NCBI RefSeq assembly: GCF_041435215.1
Contig: NZ_CP108394.1
Coordinates: forward strand, 2,356,001 to 2,420,000
From: Streptomyces sp. NBC_01314
Lineage (GTDB): Bacteria > Actinomycetota > Actinomycetes > Streptomycetales > Streptomycetaceae
Length of the DNA stretch: 64,000 nt
Direction: 5' to 3'
Below, piece by piece: positions 9,149 to 17,242 of the stretch. The notes beneath the pieces were generated by a model. The model had not been told where the DNA came from and ran no database searches. It saw only the letters and a list, made by a program, of their open reading frames with translations. A program made the translations under genes and the position numbers. The first letter of the stretch is position 1, and each line of letters opens with the position of its first letter.

Positions 9149-10975
9149 TTGCGCGAGTTCACCACCCCCCCGTTGGCGTCGGCGCCGCCGGTGGGCGGCC
9201 TGGCCGACGTCGTCTTCGAGTACGCCCAGGAGGACCCGACATACATCGCGCTCGGCCGTAAGGACGAGCAGGGCGAGTGGCGCGACATGACCTCCGCGGA
9301 GTTCCGCGACGAGGTCCTCGCGCTGGCGAAAGGGCTGCTGGCACAGGGCATCCGGTTCGGCGACCGGGTCGCCATCATGTGCCGTACGCGCTATGAGTGG
9401 ACCCTCTTCGACTACGCGCTGTGGACCGTCGGCGCCCAGGTCGTCCCCATCTATCCGACCTCCTCAGCCGAGCAGGTCTTCTGGATGCTGTACGACTCCG
9501 AGTGCACGGCGGCCATGGTCGAACACGAGGACCACGCGATGACCGTCGCCACGGTCATCGACCGGCTGCCCCAGCTGCGCCGGCTCTGGCAGCTGGACGT
9601 GGGCGCGGTGCGGGAGCTGTACGAGTCGGGGGCGCACCTCGACGACGAGGTGGTGCACCGCCACCGCCTCGCGGTGACACCCGAGTCGATCGCGACGATC
9701 ATCTACACCTCCGGCACGACGGGCCGCCCCAAGGGCTGTGTCATCTCGCACGCCAACTTCACGGTCGAGGCGGACACGGTCATCGAGCGCTGGGCGCCGC
9801 TGTTCAAGTCCCGCAAGGGCGACGAGGCGGCGACGCTGCTGTTCCTGCCGCTCGCCCACGTCTTCGGGCGGATGGTGCAGGTCGCGGGCATCCGCGGGAA
9901 GGTCAAGTTCGGTCATCAGCCGCAGCTCAACGCGGCGGTCCTGCTGCCCGACCTCGCCGCCTTCCAGCCGACCTTCTTCCTCGCGGTGCCGTACATCTTC
10001 GAGAAGGTCTTCAACGCGAGCCGGCGCAAGGCCGAGCGCGAGGGGAAGGCCGGGGCGTTCGAGAAGGCCGTCGAGGTCGCCGTGAAGTACGCGGACGCGA
10101 TGGAGGCGAGGGCCTGGGGCATCGGGCCCGGCCCGTCGGCGGGGCTGCGGATGCAGCACCAGTTCTTCGACAAGGTCGTCTACGGCAAGATCCGGGAGGC
10201 GATGGGCGGCCGGATCAAGTACGCGATGTCCGGCGGCTCGGCGATGGACCGGCGGCTCGGGCTGTTCTTCGCGGGCGCGGGCGTCCACATCTTCGAGGGG
10301 TACGGCCTGACGGAGTGTACGGCGGCCGCGACGGCCAACCCTCCGGAGCGCACCCGGTACGGCACGGTCGGCCAGCCCATCCCGGGCATGACCGTGCACA
10401 TCGCGGACGACGGCGAGATCTGGCTGCGCGGCCCCAACGTCTTCCAGGGCTACCTGAACAACCCGAAGGCCACCGACCAGACCCTGCACGACGGCTGGCT
10501 CGCCACCGGTGATCTGGGCTCCCTCGACGAGGACGGCTATCTCACCATCACCGGGCGCAAGAAGGAGATCCTGGTGACCTCGGGCGGCAAGAGCGTCTCG
10601 CCCGCCATCCTGGAGGAGCGGGTGCGCGACCATCCGCTGGTCGCGCAGTGCATCGTCGTCGGCAACGACCGTCCGTACATCGCCGCCCTGGTCACCCTGG
10701 ACGGGGAGGCCGTCGAACACTGGCTGCAGATGCACGGCAAGGCGCAGCTGTCGGCGGCCGAGCTGGTACGTGACCCGGAGCTGGAGACCGAGGTGCGGCG
10801 GGCGGTGGTCGCCGCCAACACCCTGGTCTCGCAGGCCGAGTCGATCCGTACGTTCCGGATCCTCGCGCACCAGTTCACCGAGGAGCACGGGCTGTTGACG
10901 CCGTCGCTGAAGCTGAAGCGGAAGGCGATCGAGAAGGCGTACGCGACCGAGGTGGAGGCGCTGTACCGGGCCTGA
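9149..10975 (+). CDS. Long-chain fatty acid--CoA ligase (FadD15-like, AMP-forming)
   Basis: 608 residues from a TTG at 9149, supported by GAGGAG five bases upstream. The P-loop IIYTSGTTGRPKG lies near residue 185, the A5 motif EGYGLTECTAA near 388, and GWLATGDLGSLDEDGYL and TGRKKEILVTSGGK follow near 450-475. It activates fatty acids to acyl-adenylates and then acyl-CoA in the cytoplasm, for beta-oxidation or lipid synthesis. Length and the insert with FKSRKGDEAATLLFLPLAHVFGR match the bacterial/plant long-chain group. No partner gene adjoins it. Confidence 0.93.
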   Translation: MREFTTPPLASAPPVGGLADVVFEYAQEDPTYIALGRKDEQGEWRDMTSAEFRDEVLALAKGLLAQGIRFGDRVAIMCRTRYEWTLFDYALWTVGAQVVPIYPTSSAEQVFWMLYDSECTAAMVEHEDHAMTVATVIDRLPQLRRLWQLDVGAVRELYESGAHLDDEVVHRHRLAVTPESIATIIYTSGTTGRPKGCVISHANFTVEADTVIERWAPLFKSRKGDEAATLLFLPLAHVFGRMVQVAGIRGKVKFGHQPQLNAAVLLPDLAAFQPTFFLAVPYIFEKVFNASRRKAEREGKAGAFEKAVEVAVKYADAMEARAWGIGPGPSAGLRMQHQFFDKVVYGKIREAMGGRIKYAMSGGSAMDRRLGLFFAGAGVHIFEGYGLTECTAAATANPPERTRYGTVGQPIPGMTVHIADDGEIWLRGPNVFQGYLNNPKATDQTLHDGWLATGDLGSLDEDGYLTITGRKKEILVTSGGKSVSPAILEERVRDHPLVAQCIVVGNDRPYIAALVTLDGEAVEHWLQMHGKAQLSAAELVRDPELETEVRRAVVAANTLVSQAESIRTFRILAHQFTEEHGLLTPSLKLKRKAIEKAYATEVEALYRA

Positions 10976-11046
10976 GACCGCACCGGGCGGGACAGGGAGC
11001 GGGAGCGGGACCGCACCAGGCATGAGCCCGCTCGGCCCCGCCGACC

Positions 11047-11081
11047 GGGCTCGCCGGCCGGGCTCGCCGGCCGGGCTCGCC
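11047..11081. repeat. 13-bp tandem repeat, nearly three copies
   Basis: GGGCTCGCCGGCC is repeated head to tail at 11047-11059, 11060-11072 and 11073-11081 (last copy partial) between the convergent acyl-CoA ligase and lyase-like genes. Confidence 0.85.
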
Positions 11082-11088
11082 CTCGGGG

Positions 11089-11871
11089 TCAGACCAGCTG
11101 GTAGCCCCGCATGTTCCGCAGCAGCATGTGACAGTTCTGCAGGGAGCCCGAGGTGTCGCCGAGGGAGCGGTAGATGCCCCACTTGGGGCGCAGCCGGTCG
11201 GCGAGGAAGGTGTCGACGCCGGTGCGGGAGACGTCGATGAGGGTGGTCGGGCCCTTCTTGAGGATCCAGCGCACCGAACCGGCCGAGCCGTTGCCGACCT
11301 TGACCTGGAAGTCGACGTCCACCCAGGAGTTGTGCAGGGGCGCCAGATCGGTGCGGCCGACGAGGATGTCGTCGATCGGCAGCTTCAGCTCGATGGTCTG
11401 CGCACTGTTCACCCGGCGCAGGGACTGCACGACGAGGGGTGAGGTGCCGGCGCCGGGCTGCTTCATCTGCATGATGTGCGTGAAGCTCGTGGTCGCCTTC
11501 AGCGAAGCCGGGATGTACATCCCGTAGGTGACGCGCCAGGTCTGGCCCTCGGTCCACCGGAGGAAGCCACTGCCCGTGCGCAGGCCGGTGACCTCGTGGC
11601 GCTGGCGGTCGGTGGAGGTGTCCCGGTCGACGGTGTGCATGTCGAACCGCCAGGTGTCGCCGGTGGCGTGGATGTGCGGCGAGGCGGAGGTGTGCGAGTC
11701 GGCGCGGTCGTCCTCCAGGGTCTCGAAGGCGCGCAGCCCGTCGGCGCCCGCCGAGGGGGACCACTTCAACTGCCAGGAGGCGGCGTGCGCGGCGGGGACA
11801 GGCAGCCCGACCGCGGCCGCGGCGGCGCCGCCGAGCGCGGCGCCGAAGAGGTTCCTTCGTGTGGGGGTCAT
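11089..11871 (-). CDS. Tat-exported polysaccharide-lyase-like protein
   Basis: 260 residues from ATG 11871. The N-terminus MTPTRRNLFGAALGGAAAAA with AHAA at the cleavage site is a twin-arginine signal. The mature part looks like the jelly-roll fold of PF14099-type (heparin-lyase-I-like) proteins: QTWRVTYGMYIPAS, FTHIMQMKQPGAGTSP, WVDVDFQVKVG and KWGIYRSL. Such proteins cleave or bind uronate-containing glycans outside the cell; specificity is unknown. An in-frame start ten codons earlier exists but lies before the Tat motif. A DasR-like palindrome lies about 85 bp upstream. Confidence 0.65.
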   Translation of the reverse strand: MTPTRRNLFGAALGGAAAAAVGLPVPAAHAASWQLKWSPSAGADGLRAFETLEDDRADSHTSASPHIHATGDTWRFDMHTVDRDTSTDRQRHEVTGLRTGSGFLRWTEGQTWRVTYGMYIPASLKATTSFTHIMQMKQPGAGTSPLVVQSLRRVNSAQTIELKLPIDDILVGRTDLAPLHNSWVDVDFQVKVGNGSAGSVRWILKKGPTTLIDVSRTGVDTFLADRLRPKWGIYRSLGDTSGSLQNCHMLLRNMRGYQLV

Positions 11872-11954
11872 GAGCCATCCATTCACGTATGTGACCATCA
11901 TTCACCGACGTGCGTTACGGCAGGGCTAGAATCCACGCGTGACCGTGTTCGGTC

Positions 11955-11970
11955 AATGGTCCAGACCGAT
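11955..11970. promoter_or_regulatory. DasR (dre)-like operator
   Basis: AATGGTCCAGACCGAT matches 12 of 16 positions of the dre consensus A(G/C)TGGTCTAGACCA(G/C)T used by the GntR regulator DasR. It lies between the divergent lyase-like and aldo/keto reductase genes, downstream of a possible -10 TAGAAT (11927-11932). The binding protein is inferred, not shown. Confidence 0.4.
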
Positions 11971-12113
11971 ACTCTCGAAGCGCCGATTCCATTTCGGCCA
12001 ATCTGCGCTTCGGGCTGTGATTCGGGTCGCGAGCGGTCCGCTCAGGAATGCATCGCGCGCCGTGATCGTTGACGATGGGAAGCACCACCCGACGACTTAA
12101 GGATCGAGAGCTC

Positions 12114-12950
12114 GTGAGCAGCAAGGTCCCCCCGATCATCCTGAACAACGGCGTCGAGATGCCCCAGCTCGGCTTCGGCGTGTGGCAGGTGCCGGACGAC
12201 GAGGCCGAGCAGGCGGTCACCACCGCGCTGGAGGCCGGCTACCGCAGCATCGACACTGCCGCGATCTACGGCAACGAAGTGGGCACCGGCAAGGCCATCG
12301 CCAGGGCCGGTGTGGCCCGCGAGGACCTCTTCGTCACCACCAAGCTCTGGAACAGCGACCAGGGCTACGACTCCACGCTCCGCGCCTTCGACGAGTCCCT
12401 GGACAAGCTCGGCCTGGAGTACGTGGACCTGTATCTGATCCACTGGCCGCTGCCGGCCCGGGGCACGTTCGTCGACACGTTCACGGCGTTCGAGAAGCTC
12501 TACGCGGACGGCCGCGCGAAGGCCATCGGTGTCTCCAACTTCCTTCCGGAGCACCTGCAGACGCTGATCGAGGCCACGAACGTCATCCCGGCGGTCAACC
12601 AGATCGAGCTGCACCCGCACCTGCAGCAGCTCGCGGCCCGCGAGTACCACGCGGAGCAGGGCATCGCCACCGAGGCCTGGTCGCCGCTCGGTCAGGGCAA
12701 GGGGCTCCTGGAGGTCCCGGCGGTCATCGCGATCGCACAGAAGCACGGCCGCACCCCCGCCCAGGTGGTCCTGCGCTGGCACCTCCAGCTGGGCAACGTG
12801 GTCATCCCCAAGTCCGTGACCCCGTCCCGCATCAAGGAGAACATCGAGGTCTTCGACTTCTCCCTGGACATCGAGGACATCGCCGCGATCAGCGCGCTGA
12901 ACGAGGACCGGCGCATCGGCCCGGACCCGGCGACGTTCAACCAGGCCTGA
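12114..12950 (+). CDS. Aldo/keto reductase
   Basis: 278 residues from GTG 12114 (SSKVPPIILNNGVEMPQLGF). The catalytic tetrad is complete: D47, Y52, K77 and H110 (SIDTAAIYGNE, VTTKLWN, LIHWPLP). The NADPH phosphate-binding stretch VVIPKSVTPSRIKENIEVF is near the C-terminus. It reduces aldehydes or ketones with NADPH in the cytoplasm; homologues include 2,5-diketo-gluconate reductases. In-frame TTG 12069 and ATG 12075 would add residues without family counterparts. A hairpin at 12999-13035 terminates it. Confidence 0.93.
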   Translation: MSSKVPPIILNNGVEMPQLGFGVWQVPDDEAEQAVTTALEAGYRSIDTAAIYGNEVGTGKAIARAGVAREDLFVTTKLWNSDQGYDSTLRAFDESLDKLGLEYVDLYLIHWPLPARGTFVDTFTAFEKLYADGRAKAIGVSNFLPEHLQTLIEATNVIPAVNQIELHPHLQQLAAREYHAEQGIATEAWSPLGQGKGLLEVPAVIAIAQKHGRTPAQVVLRWHLQLGNVVIPKSVTPSRIKENIEVFDFSLDIEDIAAISALNEDRRIGPDPATFNQA

Positions 12951-12998
12951 GAACGGGTCCACGGCTGACGCCTGCGCGCCGAGAGCGCGGAGACAGCG

Positions 12999-13035
12999 GA
13001 GACCGCCCGCCGGATGAGTTCCGACGGGCGGTCTC
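12999..13035 (+). terminator. Hairpin after aldo/keto reductase
   Basis: GAGACCGCCCG (12999-13009) pairs perfectly with CGGGCGGTCTC (13025-13035), with three more inner pairs. It sits between convergent genes and could work in both directions. Confidence 0.75.
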
Positions 13036-13066
13036 GTGCGTCCGGGCCCGGCCGCGACCTCGAATC

Positions 13067-13090
13067 GGCCCGGCCCGGCCCGGCCCGGCC
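13067..13090. repeat. GGCCC pentamer tandem repeat
   Basis: More than four head-to-tail GGCCC units lie between the convergent aldo/keto reductase and SDR genes. The flanks (GCGACCTCGAATCGG and GTGACCTCGTATCGG) are themselves near-direct repeats. Confidence 0.7.
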
Positions 13091-13136
13091 GTGACCTCGT
13101 ATCGGACCGGACCGACCGTGGTCTCGCGCCGTCGTG

Positions 13137-13838
13137 TCAGACCGGCTGGCCGATCGGTCGTACGACCACGGTGTTGACGTCGACCCCGGCCGGCTGTCGG
13201 ATCGCCCAGACCACGGAGTCGGCGATCTGGTCGGCGGTGAGGAGGTGGCCGGGCGGCAGGCTGCCGTAGGCGTCCCAGAACGGGGTCTCCACGCGGCCGG
13301 GCGCGATCAGGGTCACCCCGACACCCCACTCGGTGACCTGCCGCCGGGTGTTCTCGGCCAGCCCGGTGACCGCCCACTTCGTCGCCCCGTAGATGTTGCC
13401 GGGGCCATGGATGAACCCGGCGACGCTGCCGACCAGCATGATCCGCCCCCGGGTCTCCTTGAGTGCGTCGATGGAGGCCCGGATGAGCAGGGCCGGGCCC
13501 AGCACGTTGGTCAGCACCATCTCCGTCCACCCCGCCGGGTCCCCCTCGGCGACGGTGTCGTGGGTGGCGAACCCGGCGTTGGCGAGAACGGTGTCGATCC
13601 GCCCGAACTCCTTGAGTGTGGCGTCCACCGCCGCCTGTACGTCCGCGTACTCGGCCGCGTTGCCCGCGATGGTCAACAGCCCTTCCGGATCGCCGAGTTC
13701 GGCGGCGAACGCACGCAACCGCTCGGCCCTGCGCCCGGTGACGGCCACCCGGTGGCCGTGGCCGAGCAACTGCCGGGCGACCGCGGCTCCGATACCGGTG
13801 CCGCCGCCGGTGATGAGTGCGACTGGAGCTTCGGACAT
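13137..13838 (-). CDS. Short-chain dehydrogenase/reductase (SDR)
   Basis: 233 residues from ATG 13838 (MSEAPVALITGGGTGIG). The NAD(P) motif TGGGTGIG, NAG loop (LANAGFATHD), catalytic Ser (VGSVAGF) and YGATK are all present, so it is a classical SDR. Substrate is unknown. ATG 13850 in the same frame (adding MGVA) has GGGAG in front and is an equally possible start. An inverted repeat with a TTGACT -35, as seen at MerR-regulated promoters, lies about 60-90 bp upstream. Confidence 0.9.
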   Translation of the reverse strand: MSEAPVALITGGGTGIGAAVARQLLGHGHRVAVTGRRAERLRAFAAELGDPEGLLTIAGNAAEYADVQAAVDATLKEFGRIDTVLANAGFATHDTVAEGDPAGWTEMVLTNVLGPALLIRASIDALKETRGRIMLVGSVAGFIHGPGNIYGATKWAVTGLAENTRRQVTEWGVGVTLIAPGRVETPFWDAYGSLPPGHLLTADQIADSVVWAIRQPAGVDVNTVVVRPIGQPV

Positions 13839-13898
13839 GGCTACCCCCATCTGACTCCCGTCGAACCGGCTGGAATCCGGCCGACGGATGGAGTCCAC

Positions 13899-13925
13899 CA
13901 CTTGAAGCGCTCTCGAAGTCAAGTG
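13899..13925 (-). promoter_or_regulatory. Inverted repeat with TTGACT, MerR-type promoter candidate
   Basis: CACTTGA (13899-13905) and TCAAGTG (13919-13925) are perfect 7-bp arms around 13 bp. On the minus strand the right arm contains TTGACT, and an inner imperfect palindrome (CTTCGAG / CTTCAAG) follows. This is the geometry of MerR-family operators inside stretched promoters. The -10 is not clear. Confidence 0.45.
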
Positions 13926-13953
13926 CCGCCGACCGCCGGGGCACGGCCCGAAG

Positions 13954-14874
13954 TCATCGCTGGGCCGCGTGAACCGTGTGGGCCGCGAGGACGAAGAGGT
14001 CTGTGCGGTGATACAGGCTCGCCTTGTCGTCGGGGTCGAGGAGCCGGTCGACGGTCGCGAGGTCGGAGGCGTCGAGGAAGTCCGCGAGCATGCCCCGGCC
14101 GCGCTGGAACTGGGCCACGGCGTACGCGCGGGCGGCTTCCGGGACGGGTGCCGGAACGTCCAGCAGGAAGGTGCGGGACGTGGCGTCACGCAGGCCGGCG
14201 GCGGTGAGGAGCCCCGGCCAGTCCTCGGTCTCCGGGACACTGCCGGGCACCGCGGCCCGCATCTCGGAGAACCACCGGTCCTCCGCCGCGTCGAGCCGGG
14301 ACTGCAGTCCCGGGCGGCCGATGCCGAGGTCGCGCGGCAGGAACCGGCTGGGCAGTCCGCCTTCGACGAGGGCCAGCGTGCCGCCGGGGGCGAGGCGTTC
14401 GACGAAGGCGGCGAGGGCGGCGCGCTGGTCGCCGAGGTGGTGCAGGCTGCGGCTGGCCCACAGCAGGTCGGCGGGGTAGTCCAGGTCGGCGAGTCCGTCC
14501 GGCAGTTCGGCCTCCAGGGTGTCGAACCGGTCCGCGAGACCCAGCCGTTCGGCACGGGCGCGGGCCCGTGCCAGCAGGGGTCCGGAGCCGTCCAGGGCGA
14601 CGACCCGGGCGGCGGGGAACTCGTCGGCCAGCAGACAGCTCACGACCCCCGGGCCGCTGCCGAGGTCGACGACCAGACCCGGTTCGGGCTGCCGTGCGGC
14701 CACCCAGGCGGCGGCCCGCCGGTTCAGCGGCGCGAACAGTTCCGCCTGTCCCTCCAGGTGCTCGGCCAGCTCGGCCCAGTCGATGTCGGTGTGGTCGTGA
14801 CCGCCGTGCTGGTGGCCGTGGCCGTCGGCGTGGCCCTGCTCGTGCCGACCCTGGCCGTGGTGCTGCTGTCCCAT
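13954..14874 (-). CDS. Class I SAM-dependent methyltransferase with His-rich N-terminus
   Basis: 306 residues. The SAM-binding motif VVDLGSGPGVVSCLLA is near residue 70, the acidic loop VVALDGSGPLL follows, and motif IV-like LWASRSLHHLGD and LAPGGTLALVEGG complete the Rossmann fold. The first 28 residues hold nine histidines in a Gly/Gln/His context, a likely metal-binding tail that is not part of the methyltransferase fold. GGAGGAGAGG precedes the ATG. The substrate is unknown. Confidence 0.85.
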   Translation of the reverse strand: MGQQHHGQGRHEQGHADGHGHQHGGHDHTDIDWAELAEHLEGQAELFAPLNRRAAAWVAARQPEPGLVVDLGSGPGVVSCLLADEFPAARVVALDGSGPLLARARARAERLGLADRFDTLEAELPDGLADLDYPADLLWASRSLHHLGDQRAALAAFVERLAPGGTLALVEGGLPSRFLPRDLGIGRPGLQSRLDAAEDRWFSEMRAAVPGSVPETEDWPGLLTAAGLRDATSRTFLLDVPAPVPEAARAYAVAQFQRGRGMLADFLDASDLATVDRLLDPDDKASLYHRTDLFVLAAHTVHAAQR

Positions 14875-15084
14875 GACGGTGAGCCTCTCCTCCGGGTGCC
14901 GTCAGCTTGCCCCGACGCACCGGAGAGCGGCCACTTCTCTTGCCGTATCGGCAAATCCGCCGTGCCGATCCGATCCTTCTCCGCCGTGCCGGTCCAGGTT
15001 CCCGCTCCGCCGGACCGCCGCGTCACCCGGAACGCGTCGCACCCGACCGCCTCCGTCGGCATGACGTGCTCACGCGGACATGCC

Positions 15085-15135
15085 ACCGGTCCGCCAGGGG
15101 GTGGGGGAAGTGGGACTGACCCCTGGCGGACCGGT
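15085..15135 (-). terminator. 16-bp inverted repeat after the GH6 gene
   Basis: ACCGGTCCGCCAGGGG (15085-15100) and its exact complement (15120-15135) enclose a 19-nt loop. The hairpin begins 15 bp after the GH6 stop codon and is the only structure seen in the 275-bp gap 14875-15149. Confidence 0.75.
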
Positions 15136-15149
15136 TCGACCGAGCGGAC

Positions 15150-16862
15150 TCAGAGCGCGGGGTACGCGTTCTGCATCAGCTGCTGGAACTGGGCGGAGAA
15201 CCAGTGCCCGGAGACCGGCGCGTTCGCCAGGGCACCGGACATGTTGTTGTTGTTGCGCGGGTTGCCCGTGTACGTCGGGTCGCACATGCGGTCGAAGCCC
15301 TTGCCCTCGTCGTTCGGGATGGCGGAGCTGGACCCGTCGGACTCACCCGGCGGCTTCATCCACACATAGGCGTCGATCCCGGTCGCCGGGGCGGCCTTCG
15401 GACGTTCGCCGAGACCGGCTCCGGACTGGTTGCACCAGTTGCCGGTGTTGAGGCGGCGGTCGTAGCGCCCGCCGTCCACGTACGTGTCGACGGTGGTCGT
15501 CGCCCCCGGTCCGGTGGGCCGTGCGGCGCCGCCCCAGCCGTTGCGGGAGGTGTCGATCAGCATGCCGATGTTCGAGTTGAAGCCGACCGAGACCAGCTGG
15601 GTGCGGAAGGCCTGGGCGAAGGACAGCTCGTCGACGTAGCGGTTCCAGTCCACCCACTTCGACTCACGGACCGACTTGCCGCCCGCGGAGTCGTTGATGG
15701 TGAAGTTGTTCTCCTTCAGGGCGCTGTAGTTCGCCGTGTTGGTGATGAAGCCGTGGACGTCGTTGACCGTGGCGCCCTCGGCGGTCGCCGCCTCCTTGAA
15801 GACGGTGGCGGAGGCGCCGAAGTTGTCGTCCCAGCCGATCCAGCCGTGGTGGCCGGCGTCGACGTAGTTGTAGACGTTCCCCACGTCACCGAGCTTGTTG
15901 AGCGCGTAGCCGACGCCCTTGACGTAGTTGCCGTTGGCCTTCATCACGTCGCACTCGGGGGTGGCCGTCGGGCGGCTTCCGGTGTTGGTGACGAGGTTGG
16001 GCAGCGAGTCGATCTCGACGGTCGTGACGATCCGCAGACCGGCGTACTTCGAGTCGGCGAGGATGGCCGCGATCGGGTCGATGTACTCGGTCTTGTAGCG
16101 ACCGATCTCCGTCGGGCCCAGCTCGCCGTTGGAGGCGAGAGCCGCGCAGTCACGGCCGGGCAGGTTGTAGATCACCAGCTGGACGACGAGCTCGCCCGAG
16201 CCCTTCTGCCGCAGCGCCTCGTCGAGGTGGGCGCGCAGACCCATCTTGCCGCCCGCGCCCTCGATGGCGGCGATCCGGTCCAGCCAGACGCCCGTGGGCT
16301 GGCTGGAGATCCGGCTGCCGCCCGGCTCGGCGGCGGCCTTCGCGGACCACTCCGGGTTCACGTACACCTTGGCGCCGGAGTACGGGTTGTCCACCTTCGT
16401 GCCCGGTGTGCCGGGGCCCGGGTCGGTGGGGCCGCCGCCACCGTCGTCGACGTTGCAGGTCACGCCGTCGAGCGTGAACGTCGTCGGCAGGGCGTTGGTG
16501 CCGCTGTAGGAGGCCTGGAAGCCGAAGCTGACCGAACCGCCGGTCGCCAGCGTGCCGTTGTACGACTCGTTGGCGGCGGTCACCGTCGTACCGCTCTGGG
16601 TGACCCGGGAGTTCCAGCCGTTGGTGACCTGCTGGTTGCCCGCGTACGACCACTTCACGGCCCATGACGACTTCGCGGCACTGTTGTTGGTGATCGTGAC
16701 GGCGGTGGTGAAGCCGGTCGACCACTGGTTCTGCACCTTGTAGTCGACCGTGCAGGGGATCGCCTGGACGCCGACGTCGTCGGGTACGGCGGCCGCTGCG
16801 GTCCCGGCCGCGCCGGCGACCAGCGCCAACGCAGCCAGAAGTGCTGTTCTGGTACGGCTCAT
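15150..16862 (-). CDS. Secreted GH6 cellobiohydrolase with N-terminal CBM2
   Basis: 570 residues from ATG 16862. A signal peptide (TALLAALALVAGAAGTAAAA) is followed by a CBM2 cellulose-binding module (about 36-137, CTVDYKVQNQWSTGF to GVTCN), a Gly/Pro/Thr linker, and a GH6 domain. Signature 1 (VIYNLPGRDCAALASNG) and the TTVEIDSLPNLV region are clear. It cleaves cellobiose from cellulose chain ends, non-reducing end in this family, outside the cell. Two CebR-type operators in the shared upstream region with GH48 indicate repression in the absence of cellobiose. The frame stays open upstream to 17126, but the signal peptide fixes the start. Confidence 0.94.
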   Translation of the reverse strand: MSRTRTALLAALALVAGAAGTAAAAVPDDVGVQAIPCTVDYKVQNQWSTGFTTAVTITNNSAAKSSWAVKWSYAGNQQVTNGWNSRVTQSGTTVTAANESYNGTLATGGSVSFGFQASYSGTNALPTTFTLDGVTCNVDDGGGGPTDPGPGTPGTKVDNPYSGAKVYVNPEWSAKAAAEPGGSRISSQPTGVWLDRIAAIEGAGGKMGLRAHLDEALRQKGSGELVVQLVIYNLPGRDCAALASNGELGPTEIGRYKTEYIDPIAAILADSKYAGLRIVTTVEIDSLPNLVTNTGSRPTATPECDVMKANGNYVKGVGYALNKLGDVGNVYNYVDAGHHGWIGWDDNFGASATVFKEAATAEGATVNDVHGFITNTANYSALKENNFTINDSAGGKSVRESKWVDWNRYVDELSFAQAFRTQLVSVGFNSNIGMLIDTSRNGWGGAARPTGPGATTTVDTYVDGGRYDRRLNTGNWCNQSGAGLGERPKAAPATGIDAYVWMKPPGESDGSSSAIPNDEGKGFDRMCDPTYTGNPRNNNNMSGALANAPVSGHWFSAQFQQLMQNAYPAL

Positions 16863-17007
16863 GAGTGCGGGTTCCTCTTCCGTAGTGGGGTGTACGAGGA
16901 GGAGTCGTCGCGCTGTCGCCGAGGCGAGTAAAAGACCTGAACGCTGAGGGTGTTTCTCGGAGCGTCCCTCGCAGCTCGGACACGTCTGGGAAGAGCGCGT
17001 CGACTGG

Positions 17008-17021
17008 TGGAACCGCTCCCA
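17008..17021. promoter_or_regulatory. CebR-like operator, GH6 side
   Basis: TGGAACCGCTCCCA matches 12 of 14 bases of the CebR operator TGGGAGCGCTCCCA. It is about 150 bp upstream of the GH6 start and would be bound by the LacI-family cellobiose sensor CebR, which is not encoded in this window. Confidence 0.75.
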
Positions 17022-17131
17022 CTGGTGCTGGTGAAGGTAGCGCCAAGTGACGGTAAAAGACAGAGGTGTTGCGTTATTGCGCTCGCTGAATCTTTTCTTC
17101 CTGATCGAATCTTTTCGACTCTTCAAACACC

Positions 17132-17160
17132 TTGACCCTCAGGGCCCTCCTCCTCAATAT
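17132..17160 (+). promoter_or_regulatory. Promoter of the GH48 gene
   Basis: TTGACC (17132-17137), a 17-bp spacer and CAATAT (17155-17160) form a good -35/-10 pair. The perfect CebR site starts on the last base of the -10, so bound CebR would cover the transcription start. Confidence 0.65.
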
Positions 17161-17173
17161 GGGAGCGCTCCCA
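17160..17173. promoter_or_regulatory. Perfect CebR operator, GH48 side
   Basis: TGGGAGCGCTCCCA is a 14-of-14 match to the established CebR operator of Streptomyces. Its position just downstream of the GH48 -10 fits repression released by cello-oligosaccharides. Confidence 0.92.
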
Positions 17174-17242
17174 CTGGTTCAAGGCTTGTTGTTGCCGCTC
17201 CGCCCCCCACCTTCGCTAGAGCCGCACGGAAGGAACCAGAGC

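Larger units (their letters stand above)
16863..17242. promoter_or_regulatory. Shared divergent promoter region of the GH6 and GH48 cellulase genes
   Basis: This 380-bp region contains no gene. It holds the two CebR-type sites listed separately and the promoter of the GH48 gene. GGAAGAGGAA serves GH6 and GGAAGGAA serves GH48 as ribosome-binding sites. Confidence 0.85.
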
